NCBI RefSeq assembly: GCF_023502205.1
Contig: NZ_JAMFLG010000002.1
Span: 1-64,000, forward strand
DNA length: 64,000 nt
Direction of reading: 5' to 3'
From: Aquiflexum sp. TKW24L
Lineage (GTDB): Bacteria; Bacteroidota; Bacteroidia; Cytophagales; Cyclobacteriaceae
The notes under the pieces were generated by a model. It saw only the letters and a list, made by a program, of their open reading frames with translations, ran no database searches and had not been told where the DNA came from. Shown here in pieces: positions 1 through 8,494 of this stretch (positions are counted from its first letter, which is position 1; each line of letters begins with the position of its first letter). The translations under genes and the position numbers were made by a program.

Positions 1-67
1 TAGAGGTTTGGAAGTGAAATAATGACCGATGACGGATGCTTTGGGGTAGTGGGGAAAATTGGGAATG

Positions 68-130
68 TCTTAAGTCTTGAATCTTATGTCTTGGGTCTCA
101 AATCTCATGTCTCACATCTCATATCTAAAT
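68..130. repeat. Nine-unit heptanucleotide array (TCTNNNN)
   Basis: Nine consecutive 7-nt units each begin with TCT (TCTTAAG, TCTTGAA, TCTTATG, TCTTGGG, TCTCAAA, TCTCATG, TCTCACA, TCTCATA, TCTAAAT) with no break in phase. The array lies directly upstream of the outer-membrane protein gene that starts at 159. It resembles the short tandem heptamer repeats described in some other bacteria, but no function can be read from it. Confidence 0.75.
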
Positions 131-158
131 AAAAAAACTAAACCAAAAATAAAATACA

Positions 159-740
159 GTGAAAAAGTTACTTGTTTTGGCATTTGCCATATTTCCATTG
201 TTTGCATTTGCCCAAGAAGGAGGCATAGGATTAAGGCTAGGGGAACCCTTTTCAATCACATACAAAACCTTTATAGATGATAATATTTCTCTGGAAGGCA
301 TGATAGGAAGAGGCGGTCCCAACAGCGGCCAATACTATCAGCGGGATTTTGACAACAACAGGCCAAGCCCAAATGCTTTTTATTTGGGACACAGCACCTC
401 CAACTCTTGGTCAATCAATTTCAGGGGAGCTTATCATGAAGATTTCACTTCAGATTTTAATATAGGAGCAGGTTACCTGTTAGGTTATGTAGGAGCAGGT
501 GTTCAACTCCGGTCCATATTGGTCGATTACGCTTATACCGATACTTCCATTTCTCCTATAGCCCTTCGTGAAACGAGAAGAAACATGGATTTCGGCCCTG
601 AAGTCTTCACTGGTGCTGAGTATTATTTTGATGAAGCTCCGATCAGTGTTTTTGGAGAAATAGGTTTCTTCATGGAATTATTAGACCGATTCGGCCACTT
701 CAGATTGCAGGGAGCCATTGGGGTAAGGTATTTGTTTTGA
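159..740 (+). CDS. Probable outer-membrane beta-barrel protein
   Basis: A 193-residue exported protein. It starts with GTG at 159 and opens with a clear signal peptide (MKKLLVLAF..., cleavage probably after AFA at about residue 19). The mature part is rich in alternating hydrophobic/polar strands with Gly and aromatic residues, and ends in ...GVRYLF, an aromatic C-terminus typical of an outer-membrane beta-barrel inserted by BamA. No catalytic motif is visible. The start is supported by the signal peptide; any upstream reading would run into the heptamer array. No operon partner is evident: the next gene follows after 67 nt. Function unknown. Confidence 0.75.
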   Translation: MKKLLVLAFAIFPLFAFAQEGGIGLRLGEPFSITYKTFIDDNISLEGMIGRGGPNSGQYYQRDFDNNRPSPNAFYLGHSTSNSWSINFRGAYHEDFTSDFNIGAGYLLGYVGAGVQLRSILVDYAYTDTSISPIALRETRRNMDFGPEVFTGAEYYFDEAPISVFGEIGFFMELLDRFGHFRLQGAIGVRYLF

Positions 741-807
741 TTACTTTCTTATTGACATGAAGAGGTTTTTGGAAATCAGGTAATTTTGCAAAAGGATACA
801 CCCACAT

Positions 808-1335
808 ATGAAAAAAAAGATTATTCTCATTTCCATCATATTGTTGGCAGCAGCAGGTTTGATTTTATTCAATGGGATGGGAGGTTTTAACGAAGTGCAG
901 TTGGAAGTTATTGACACTGATAAAATTGATTTATTGGGCAGACATTTTAAAGGAATCCCTCAGGATGAAAAGCTTGGGAAGGCCTTTCAAGAAATGGAGA
1001 AAATCAAAAATGCCACTCCGGGGTCAACGTTGCATACCATTTATTTTGCAGAACCTGCCGGTAAATTGGATACAATGGAGGTTTTTGTTGGTCTGGAATC
1101 CCAATGGATGGATAAAAAAATCGATTTTGATCAGGTCTCCTACTCAGGAGAAAAAGCAATTGTCGCTAGTATCAAAGCCCACCGTTTTGTGATGCCGAGT
1201 CCTTTAAAAATCAAAAACAAAATCATCGATTTTGCGCAACAAAATGGCTTGCCCGAACCTGACATATTCATAGATCAGATTATCGGACTTGATGAGGTCA
1301 AAGTCATCGGAATAACAAGCAAAAAGTCAGATTGA
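808..1335 (+). CDS. Membrane-anchored protein, weakly GyrI-like
   Basis: A 175-residue protein with a single N-terminal hydrophobic segment (about residues 4-22) after a KKK start, so it is either anchored or exported. The remaining ~150 residues alternate beta strands and helices in a pattern that reminds me of GyrI/SOUL-like effector-binding domains (LLGRHFKGIP, TLHTIYFAEPAGKLDT, VFVGLES). That resemblance is weak and from memory. No lipobox or enzyme motif is seen. It stands alone between the outer-membrane protein and the collagen-like lipoprotein, on the same strand. Treat as hypothetical. Confidence 0.65.
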   Translation: MKKKIILISIILLAAAGLILFNGMGGFNEVQLEVIDTDKIDLLGRHFKGIPQDEKLGKAFQEMEKIKNATPGSTLHTIYFAEPAGKLDTMEVFVGLESQWMDKKIDFDQVSYSGEKAIVASIKAHRFVMPSPLKIKNKIIDFAQQNGLPEPDIFIDQIIGLDEVKVIGITSKKSD

Positions 1336-1427
1336 CCAAAAACTTTTCTTGGCAGTGAAATTCTAAACAACCAAATAAAATAGTCTCCGTCTTAGTTTTT
1401 AATCCAAAAATTTAAATCAGAATCCTT

Positions 1428-1961
1428 ATGAGAAAATTACTTTCTTTATTGCTATTGGGAGCTTTGGCTACCATTTCCGCCTGTATGGGACCTGTAGGAC
1501 CTCCAGGAATTCCCGGACCACAGGGACAACAAGGTCAACCGGGGATAAATATTGTTGCCGAAGCTTTTCAAATAGATGTGAATTTTACTCCCCAAAACCA
1601 ATATTTAGTAGAATTTCCATTAAATCCTGCGCTTGTTGAAGGGGATGTTTTGTTAATTTTTATTAGATGGGAAATCTTTAATGGCAATGCCATTTGGAGG
1701 GCAATGCCGCAGACTGTATTCCTTGAAGAAGGTGTCCTTGTGTATAATTACGATTTCAGTAGAATTGATTTCAGTGTTTTTCTAGAATCCTCTTTTGATC
1801 CAGGAATTCTTTCCCCAAGTTTTACTAGAAACCAAAGGTTCCGAGTTGTAATCGTGCCTGCAGATTTGAGTTCAAGGATCGATTACACTGATTATGAGGC
1901 CGTGGTCAAAATGCTTGGTCTCAGCGAGGAGGATTTTGTAAATCTTGAACCGAAAAAATAA
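1428..1961 (+). CDS. Lipoprotein with short collagen-like Gly-X-Y tract
   Basis: A 177-residue predicted lipoprotein: basic start (MRK), hydrophobic core and a lipobox ending ...ISAC at residue 19. Directly after the lipidated Cys comes an uninterrupted collagen-like stretch of seven Gly-X-Y triplets (GPV GPP GIP GPQ GQQ GQP GIN, about residues 21-41). The remaining ~135 residues look like a beta-rich globular domain with no recognised motif. In other bacteria such tracts act as stalks that hold a domain away from the membrane; that role here is inference. The gene is monocistronic, closed by a strong hairpin 10 nt downstream. Confidence 0.8.
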   Translation: MRKLLSLLLLGALATISACMGPVGPPGIPGPQGQQGQPGINIVAEAFQIDVNFTPQNQYLVEFPLNPALVEGDVLLIFIRWEIFNGNAIWRAMPQTVFLEEGVLVYNYDFSRIDFSVFLESSFDPGILSPSFTRNQRFRVVIVPADLSSRIDYTDYEAVVKMLGLSEEDFVNLEPKK

Positions 1962-1966
1962 AATTT

Positions 1967-1997
1967 AAAAGCCTCCGCCATGGAGGCTTTTTTTTAC
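1967..1997 (+). terminator. Rho-independent terminator
   Basis: The stem GCCTCC/GGAGGC, extended by AAAA/TTTT, sits a few bases after the collagen-like lipoprotein stop and is followed by a run of eight T. Confidence 0.85.
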
Positions 1998-2157
1998 TCA
2001 AAAATCCAACACTCCCAACAGAACGTAATTAGGGAATCAGAAACAAATACCTCTAGCAATTTGAAACTTTTATTTCAAAAACATATTGAATAAAAGTTCC
2101 TGAGCAAAAGACTACCGAAGTTTTCAATTCCTTACCTCCTAATTCAAATTCGGATTC

Positions 2158-2165
2158 TATATTTG
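2158..2165 (+). promoter_or_regulatory. Candidate -7 box TATATTTG for hemE
   Basis: TATATTTG matches the Bacteroidota -7 consensus TAnnTTTG exactly and ends 4 nt before the hemE ATG at 2170. Initiation at the usual distance would fall on or next to the ATG, giving a leaderless mRNA. No clear -33 TTTG is seen, so this is only a candidate. Confidence 0.35.
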
Positions 2166-2169
2166 CAGC

Positions 2170-3195
2170 ATGCAATTGAAGAATGATTTATTGATCCGTG
2201 CCGCAAAAGGCGAAAAAGTAGAAAGAACACCTGTATGGCTGATGCGTCAGGCTGGAAGGATTCTCCCGGAATACCGTGCGGTCCGGAATAGTGTGAGTGG
2301 ATTTATTGAACTGGCACAAACTCCAGAATTGGCTGCTGAGGTGACAATACAGCCCGTGGATATCTTGGATGTCGATGCAGCAATTATTTTTTCGGACATT
2401 TTGGTGATTCCTGAAGCAATGGGATTGCCTTATGAAATGCAGGAAAAACGAGGACCCTGGTTCCCTGAAACAGTAAAGGATGTCTCTGATTTGAAAAAAT
2501 TGAGAATTGCAAATGGAGTTGATGACCTCAGCTATGTAATTGAAGCCATTAAAATCACCAAAAAAGCCCTTAATGGTAGGGTTCCATTAATTGGATTTGC
2601 AGGAGCACCGTGGACCATTTTTGCCTATATGGTCGAAGGGTCAGGCAGCAAGACTTTCTCGAAGTCTAGGGCCATGCTCTATACCCAACCGGAGTTTTCG
2701 CATAAGCTGCTCCAGATGATTACTGACAGCACGATCAATTACCTGAAAGCGCAAATCGCAGCCGGAGCCAATCTGGTACAATTGTTTGATAGTTGGGCAG
2801 GAATCTTACCACCAAACCATTACCTTGAATTCTCCCTTCCTTATATCTCCCAAATCTGCAATGCCATCCAAAATGTACCGACCACGGTTTTTGCGAAGGG
2901 TGCTTTTTTTGCGAGAAAAGAAATGTCTTTGTTGAATTGCAACACAATCGGTTTGGATTGGAATATGGGAATAGCTGAATCAAGGGAAATGATCGGGCCC
3001 AATAAAACCTTGCAGGGAAATTTGGATCCTGCTGCTTTATATGGCAGCGCCAAGGAAGTCGAGGCCGCTACGAGAGAGATGATGGGTCAATTCAAGGGAA
3101 TTAGGCACATCGCAAACCTCGGGCATGGTGTCTATCCCGATATCGATCCTGAAATGGTAAAGGTGTTTATTCAAACGGTTAAAAATTATTCCTAA
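2170..3195 (+). CDS. hemE: Uroporphyrinogen decarboxylase
   Basis: HemE removes four acetate carboxyl groups from uroporphyrinogen III to give coproporphyrinogen III, a cytosolic step of haem synthesis. The 341-residue length is normal. The N-terminal signature is intact ([16 protein letters not shown], about residues 21-36), as are the FSDIL segment holding the catalytic Asp and the second family signature GFAGAPWT near residue 146. The C-terminal GLDW, GNLDP and LGHGV segments are also typical. It stands alone, with no other haem gene nearby. A near-perfect -7 box lies immediately before the ATG. Confidence 0.96.
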   Translation: MQLKNDLLIRAAKGEKVERTPVWLMRQAGRILPEYRAVRNSVSGFIELAQTPELAAEVTIQPVDILDVDAAIIFSDILVIPEAMGLPYEMQEKRGPWFPETVKDVSDLKKLRIANGVDDLSYVIEAIKITKKALNGRVPLIGFAGAPWTIFAYMVEGSGSKTFSKSRAMLYTQPEFSHKLLQMITDSTINYLKAQIAAGANLVQLFDSWAGILPPNHYLEFSLPYISQICNAIQNVPTTVFAKGAFFARKEMSLLNCNTIGLDWNMGIAESREMIGPNKTLQGNLDPAALYGSAKEVEAATREMMGQFKGIRHIANLGHGVYPDIDPEMVKVFIQTVKNYS

Positions 3196-3208
3196 TTATA
3201 AGGAGATT

Positions 3209-3660
3209 TTATTTACCGCAATGGACACAAAGGTTTCTCAAGGGTCGCAAAGTGGAGATACGACTTGTGGAGGCTGCCGAATTTGAAAAATAAGCACTGA
3301 AAGTGCGGAATACCCAAGCGATGGGTGAAGCCCATCGTTATCATGAGGAATGGTTTCATAAAAGCCCTGAAAGGGCGAAAGAAATTGATTTATAATAATC
3401 TTGCTTTTACTGAAAAGGACTCAATGGTTTCGCAAAGGGGCGTTAAGGATTTTGAACTTCTATGTTTTTGGCGGAAACCTTAATTCTCTATTTAAACATC
3501 CTCGGCCAAAAACCGGAATCGCTGTTCTCGTTTTTTACCCCGAGTTATGTTCCTCACTCGGGGCTGCCGATATTTGACCGCTACGTGGTCGGTCACCGCC
3601 GATACCCTTAATTTCTCTCCTTTTCCTCTGCGTCTCCGCGTGAGGTATATTTTTTCCTTT
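3209..3660. repeat. Palindrome-rich intergenic block
   Basis: This 476-nt gap between hemE and the convergent MOSC gene has no credible ORF. It holds at least five small hairpins: 3294-3306 (GCAC..GTGC), 3319-3337 (CGATGGG/CCCATCG), 3364-3376 (GCCCTGAAAGGGC), 3538-3563 (CCCCGAGT/ACTCGGGG) and 3576-3590 (GACC..GGTC). Three patches of the 8-nt-period CGCAAAGN motif or its complement are also present (3216-3252, 3431-3448, 3625-3646). The look is that of a decayed REP/BIME-type repeat cluster. That identification is inference. Confidence 0.6.
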
Positions 3661-3671
3661 GATTTCAATTC

Positions 3672-4475
3672 CTATTTGAAGAAAGGAACGACTTCATCCC
3701 CCGCACTGATTTTTTCTCCTTGAAGCAAAAGCATATTTTGGCCAAACATCACCTTGTGGTCAAAAGTCCTGAAAGTAGCCAAAGTTTTCAAGGGTTCTTT
3801 GCCTTTTTCGGCAGTTTCCTGATTAACGGTGGTCATCAAACAGCGGGCACAGGGTTTGGTGATTTTGAATACCGCATCACCGACCTGAACTTTGTCCCAT
3901 CCATCATCCTCAAATGGACTACCTCCTGCAAATACCAGGTTTGGCCTGAATCTATTCATAGTCACAGGATGCTCCAATTTAGAATTGAGGCCATCCAAAG
4001 AAGCCTGACCGATAAGCAAGTAAGGCATGGCATCCGCAAAACTTACAGATTCATTATTGACCGCATATTTTGACGGCAATTTTCTGGCTGTAGATTCCGG
4101 CATGACAACCAAGTCACAAGCCCTTCCTAGGATTTCTGAAAACCATATGCTGACTTTCTGATCCACTATCTGCCCAATGACGGCATCATCCCAAATCCTT
4201 ACCCATAAAAAATTATCGGATTGGGCTTGAAAAGGAATATGGATGAAGATATTTCTATCATTTTTGTGAAAAACCAAAAGACCTGATTCACCCACCTCAA
4301 CCTGAAGCAAAGCCATTTCGGGAAATGTTCTTTGTGTCAAAAACATCCCCTCCTTGTCCACCAACATCCATCTCCTGTCATATTGCAAGCCTCTTTCCTC
4401 CAGAATGGATTCCTGTAACCTAATCCCCCCAAGTGACTTAATTGGATAAATATAAATGTCCTGTAAATACATCAT
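3672..4475 (-). CDS. MOSC-domain protein (YcbX-like)
   Basis: A 267-residue cytosolic protein with an N-terminal MOSC beta-barrel domain (IYIYPIKSLGG near residue 8; LQYDRRWMLVD near 33) followed by a MOSC domain with the expected Cys-containing sulfur-carrier segment (TKPCARCLMTTVN near residue 208). MOSC proteins handle molybdenum-cofactor-bound sulfur or reduce N-hydroxylated compounds. The C-terminal 2Fe-2S ferredoxin domain found in E. coli YcbX is absent, so an external electron donor would be needed if it is a reductase. It converges on hemE across the repeat block. The substrate cannot be read from the sequence. Confidence 0.85.
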   Translation of the reverse strand: MMYLQDIYIYPIKSLGGIRLQESILEERGLQYDRRWMLVDKEGMFLTQRTFPEMALLQVEVGESGLLVFHKNDRNIFIHIPFQAQSDNFLWVRIWDDAVIGQIVDQKVSIWFSEILGRACDLVVMPESTARKLPSKYAVNNESVSFADAMPYLLIGQASLDGLNSKLEHPVTMNRFRPNLVFAGGSPFEDDGWDKVQVGDAVFKITKPCARCLMTTVNQETAEKGKEPLKTLATFRTFDHKVMFGQNMLLLQGEKISAGDEVVPFFK

Positions 4476-4593
4476 GCTTCGATTTTAATCTTTTAAACCT
4501 GATTTTGAAAGAATTGATTGGGGAAATATTTCTAAATAAATAGCCTATCAACCTCTGAATATTACTTAATTCTAACCAAAGGTATGTTGCAAC

Positions 4594-4830
4594 TTATCTC
4601 CACTCTTTAAGTCTATCGGGTATTGATTGGGGGATAAATTTGGTGACAATATTGCGGATGGGGTTTTCATCAGCATTACTCCAAGCATAAAAAGGATTGA
4701 AAAATTGGTAAGCCATGGTGTTTTTTGCAGATTGATGGGAGTAAAAAATCCCTGTCCCAATACAAATCAGGAAGACAATTGCCCATTTTTTCCGTTCATG
4801 GTCTCTTTTCTTTTTATCAAAAAGTTTCAT
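4594..4830 (-). CDS. Small single-pass membrane protein, hypothetical
   Basis: A possible 78-residue protein: a strongly basic start (MKLFDKKKRDHERKKW), one hydrophobic segment (about residues 17-29, AIVFLICIGTGIF) and a short polar tail. I place the start at the ATG complementary to 4828-4830 because the upstream extension in the same frame looks non-coding. The charge distribution fits a real inner-membrane protein, but nothing else supports it and no homologue is recognised. Confidence 0.4.
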   Translation of the reverse strand: MKLFDKKKRDHERKKWAIVFLICIGTGIFYSHQSAKNTMAYQFFNPFYAWSNADENPIRNIVTKFIPQSIPDRLKEWR

Positions 4831-5458
4831 AATACTAAGATACAGTTTAAGATAAATATTTGCATCTGTTAGAGAAAAAATATCAATTATAACCTTGAAG
4901 TCCAATTGAACAGATTTCAGAAATGCGGGTATTCGCAATCCTAGTAATTTGTTTAGTCAAGTCTAAAAGAGAGAAATTTCTAAATAGTTGGACAAGCGAA
5001 AAGTATGCTTCATGTCAGAATAACGCCCGAAAAACAGTTCCTTTTTAAGCATATTTGTCTTCCGAAGGACAGACAAATATGAGAGTCTGAATTCACGATT
5101 ATTGAAGTTTTATCTCACTTTAAACAAAAAGGCAAAAAAAAGCTTACTGCATGGTAATTTGGTATGTTTTGCGATTTAACAACCTAAAAAAATAATTTTT
5201 GGATCAATTTTCACATTTTTAATAAAATTGAAAAATTTTAAGTATTCGAAAAATTCAAACGTTTTCGGTTGCGGATTCAATCTATTTTTATTGATTTCAT
5301 TAACAATTAGTAAAAAATATCATTATTCTATTAACAGGAACTAGTTCAAAAGCCTTCTTTCTCAAATGTTAAAAATTGCAAAATATAATTTAAACCTTCA
5401 ATTTGGAACAGAAATCAACTTTAAAAACAATTCCGTTTTTTTCAAAACAACAAACCCT
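4831..5458. other. Intergenic region upstream of the SusC/SusD block
   Basis: About 600 nt, very A+T rich, especially 5150-5350, with no convincing gene. It holds one strong palindrome (5050-5081, listed separately). The final ~90 nt before the susC ATG is in frame with susC but reads as an A-rich leader. The promoter of the SusC operon should lie here; no full -33/-7 pair could be assigned with confidence. Confidence 0.6.
5050..5081. repeat. Perfect 11-bp inverted repeat
   Basis: CATATTTGTCT is mirrored by AGACAAATATG around a 10-nt loop that itself has TCC/GGA. There is no T-tract on the + side, so it is not a standard terminator for rightward transcription. It lies about 380 nt upstream of susC and could be an operator or a transposon relic. 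Confidence 0.6.
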
Positions 5459-8400
5459 ATGAGAAATTATTTACAAAAACTAAAGGCGTTCGCCCTGGTT
5501 TCAGTACTGATGTTGATCGGTATTGCCTCGGCATTTGCCCAGGGCAGGGAGGTAACAGGAACGGTCCTGGATGCCACTCTTAGAGATCCCCTTCCGGGAG
5601 TAACTGTTCTAGTCAAAGGCACCACTCGTGGTACCACTACTGACTTGGACGGAAAATTTAAATTAGAAATACAGCCGGGAGACGCCGCATTGATTTTCTC
5701 CTTCGTAGGCTTTGATGCCCAAGAGATCGTAATCGGAAACCAAAGTGTAATCAACATCGAATTGGCTGAGGATATCCAAAGCTTACAGGAAGCTGTCGTC
5801 ATCGGTTACGGTACACAGGACAAGAAGGAAATCACTTCTGCTGTGACAAGCGTCGGATCCGAGCAATTTAACCGTGGTAACTTCCCTAGCCCAACCCAAT
5901 TGCTACAAGGTAAAGTAGCCGGTCTATCCGTAACAAGGGCAGGTGGTAACCCCAACTCACAGCCAACTTTGAGGTTGAGAGGTATTTCCTCATTTGGTGC
6001 GAATCAGTCTCCCCTTATTGTATTGGATGGAGTAATTGGCGCTTCTATAGATGCTGTCGATCCCAATGACATCGAATCATTTGACGTATTGAAAGATGCA
6101 TCTGCTTCCGCTATCTATGGTACAAGAGGATCTGCAGGTGTGATTTTGATCACTACCAAAAAAGGTTCTTCCAAAAAAGGAGGTGCCAATGTCACCATCA
6201 ATACTTTCGGAGCTGTTGAAGTTCCCACCAACCTAATCCCTATCCTTTCTCCGGAAGAATTTGTGGCTAGAGGCGGATTAGATTATGGTTCAAGGACCGA
6301 TTGGAGAGACCAAGTGACCCAGACTGCATTGAACGGAACTGTCAATGCTTCTGTAACAGGCGGATTTGACAACACCAATTATCTTGCTTCTGTCAACTAC
6401 CGTAATAACGACGGTATTGTAAAAGGCACCAATAGAGAAACATTGAACACACGTTTCAACTTGAACCATGGTCTTTTGCAAAACAGGTTGAGAATGAACA
6501 TGAGTTTAGCATATACCCAAACAAGCACCAAAGACGTAAATGGTGAAGCAGTAAGATATGCTACAATTTACAACCCAACTGCTCCAATCTTTGAAAGAGA
6601 TTTCAATCCTGCAGAAGAAACCGCAGCTGCAAAGGAAACCAGGTTAGCAAATGCAAACAGGGATTTTGGTGGTTATTTCCAAAGACCGTTGTTTGATTAT
6701 TTCAATCCCGTTGCACTCATCAATCAGCAACAATTCACAAATGACATCAAGAGTGCTATCTACTCTTACAGATTGGAATATGACCTGAGTGATAAGTTTG
6801 TTATTGCTACTCAATTCTCTGAAGACAGATTGACGGTGAATTCTACCCAGTTTTTCTCTTACCAGGATTTCAATTCAGGATTTGGACGTAGCGGTTCTGC
6901 GGGACAAAATCTGTTCAATAACACAACTAGTATATGGAACGGTACCATCAGATTTCAAGATGAGATTTTTGACAAAATGGATTTCACTTTGTTAGGAGGT
7001 GCCGAAACACAGATTTTCAATGCTAACGGATTTAATGCCTCTTCAGCAAGATACCTTTTTGATCAAGGTGCAAATAACCTTGGCGCGGGCGGTTTGAGAT
7101 TCGGACCGGGAACAGACATGGGTTCTTATGCTGTGAGATCAGTATTGAACTCATTGTTTGGTAGAGCAAACTTCAATTATAACAACACTTACTTCTTCTC
7201 CGCTTCTGTGAGAGCTGAAACTTTCTCAGGATTCGGTAAAGACAACCAAACAGGGGTATTCCCTGCTGTAACCGCAGGTGCAGACTTGACCCAGGTTTTG
7301 GATATGGGTCCGTTTAGTCAGTTCAAGCCTAGGGCTTCTTTTGGAGTAACGGGTCAATTGCCTCCTTCCCCAACTTTGGCTTTGGGTATTTTTGGAAATG
7401 GAAACAGGATTCCATTGAACTTGGCAGAACCTATCAACTCGGTTTTTGTTGGGGTGAATCAATTGCAAAATCCTAATCCTCAGTTGAAGTGGGAAACGAT
7501 GCAAGAACTCAACTTTGGTTTGGACTATGCTTTGTTGAATGGAAAAATCACCGGTACCATGGATTATTGGACTAGGAATATTTCTGACTTGTTGTTCAAT
7601 ACGCAAGTTCCTGTGGGTGCACCAAATGAATTCGATCCGGGAAACTTCTACACCGCTAACTCTATTTGGGCAAACATTGCTGATTTGTCGAGTGCAGGTT
7701 TTGAATTCCTTTTGAATGTCAACAATGTGAAATTGGGTGTAGTGACTTGGAATCCTTCTGCAAACTTCACAATCTACAAAAGAACTACTATTGATAGGAT
7801 TGGTGTAGGATCCATCAGCTTACCTGAAATCCGTCAGGCAACACCTGGTTCTCCGGGACAAAACAACAACGAAATCGTTTGGAACAGGGTAGGTGAAGAA
7901 ATAGGTAACTTCTACGGTCCCAAATTCTTGGGCTTGACAGCAAACGGAGAGTATATCCTAAGCACAGAGAGACCTGAAGAATTTGAAAACTTAGGAAACG
8001 GTCTTCCGACTGCTGACTTTGGTTTCTCAAACTCATTCATGTACAAAAATTGGGATTTGAATTTCTTGTTAAGAGGAAGTGTAGGTCACTTGATCTATAA
8101 CTCATTCAGAGGGTTCTATGAAAATGCAGATGCTTCTTCTAACACTTGGAACTCAGTCATTACCAAAAATACCCCAACCAACCCACTTGTGACCTCCACA
8201 CCAACATTCTCTGACCTTTATCTGGAAAGAGGAGATTTCATCCGGTTAGACAACTTACAATTGGGTTATAACCTTCCTGTTAGATCTGCTTCAATCAGTA
8301 ATTTTAGATTGTATGCAGGTGTACAAAACCTTTTCACGATCACACAGTTTTCTGGTGTGGATCCTGAGGTAAGATGGACAGATGGTGGAAATCCTTTGGC

Positions 8401-8476
8401 GCCAGGCATCGAAAGAAGAAATACCTATTTCGTCCCTAGAACTTGGACTGCAGGCTTAACGTTTACTTTAAAATAA
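5459..8476 (+). CDS. SusC/RagA-type TonB-dependent outer-membrane transporter
   Basis: A 1005-residue transporter that, with its SusD partner, imports large ligands (glycans or peptides) across the outer membrane using TonB energy. The start is set at 5459 because the signal peptide begins there (MRNYLQKLKAF..., cleavage near ASAFAQ at about residue 28). Order: carboxypeptidase-regulatory-like domain (REVTGTVLDATLRDPLPGVT; residues ~30-105), TonB-box region (LQEAVVIGYGTQDKKE), plug domain with GKVAGLSVTRAGG, LRLRGISSFG and DASASAIYGTRGSAGVILIT, then a 22-strand barrel ending in LTFTLK. susD follows after 18 nt. No sigma/anti-sigma or SusR regulator adjoins, and no glycosidase, so the ligand is unknown. 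Confidence 0.95.
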   Translation: MRNYLQKLKAFALVSVLMLIGIASAFAQGREVTGTVLDATLRDPLPGVTVLVKGTTRGTTTDLDGKFKLEIQPGDAALIFSFVGFDAQEIVIGNQSVINIELAEDIQSLQEAVVIGYGTQDKKEITSAVTSVGSEQFNRGNFPSPTQLLQGKVAGLSVTRAGGNPNSQPTLRLRGISSFGANQSPLIVLDGVIGASIDAVDPNDIESFDVLKDASASAIYGTRGSAGVILITTKKGSSKKGGANVTINTFGAVEVPTNLIPILSPEEFVARGGLDYGSRTDWRDQVTQTALNGTVNASVTGGFDNTNYLASVNYRNNDGIVKGTNRETLNTRFNLNHGLLQNRLRMNMSLAYTQTSTKDVNGEAVRYATIYNPTAPIFERDFNPAEETAAAKETRLANANRDFGGYFQRPLFDYFNPVALINQQQFTNDIKSAIYSYRLEYDLSDKFVIATQFSEDRLTVNSTQFFSYQDFNSGFGRSGSAGQNLFNNTTSIWNGTIRFQDEIFDKMDFTLLGGAETQIFNANGFNASSARYLFDQGANNLGAGGLRFGPGTDMGSYAVRSVLNSLFGRANFNYNNTYFFSASVRAETFSGFGKDNQTGVFPAVTAGADLTQVLDMGPFSQFKPRASFGVTGQLPPSPTLALGIFGNGNRIPLNLAEPINSVFVGVNQLQNPNPQLKWETMQELNFGLDYALLNGKITGTMDYWTRNISDLLFNTQVPVGAPNEFDPGNFYTANSIWANIADLSSAGFEFLLNVNNVKLGVVTWNPSANFTIYKRTTIDRIGVGSISLPEIRQATPGSPGQNNNEIVWNRVGEEIGNFYGPKFLGLTANGEYILSTERPEEFENLGNGLPTADFGFSNSFMYKNWDLNFLLRGSVGHLIYNSFRGFYENADASSNTWNSVITKNTPTNPLVTSTPTFSDLYLERGDFIRLDNLQLGYNLPVRSASISNFRLYAGVQNLFTITQFSGVDPEVRWTDGGNPLAPGIERRNTYFVPRTWTAGLTFTLK

Positions 8477-8494
8477 CATAAACTCAAAATAAAT

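Noticed and set aside
68-130. Possible CRISPR array
   Set aside because: Units are 7 nt with no spacers, and no cas genes are present.
4572-4760. 62-codon ORF overlapping the small membrane protein gene
   Set aside because: Different frame, no hydrophobic pattern or start context; the 4594-4830 frame has a clearer membrane segment.
5366-5458. N-terminal extension of SusC
   Set aside because: The 31 extra residues are not signal-like and precede a perfect signal peptide at 5459.
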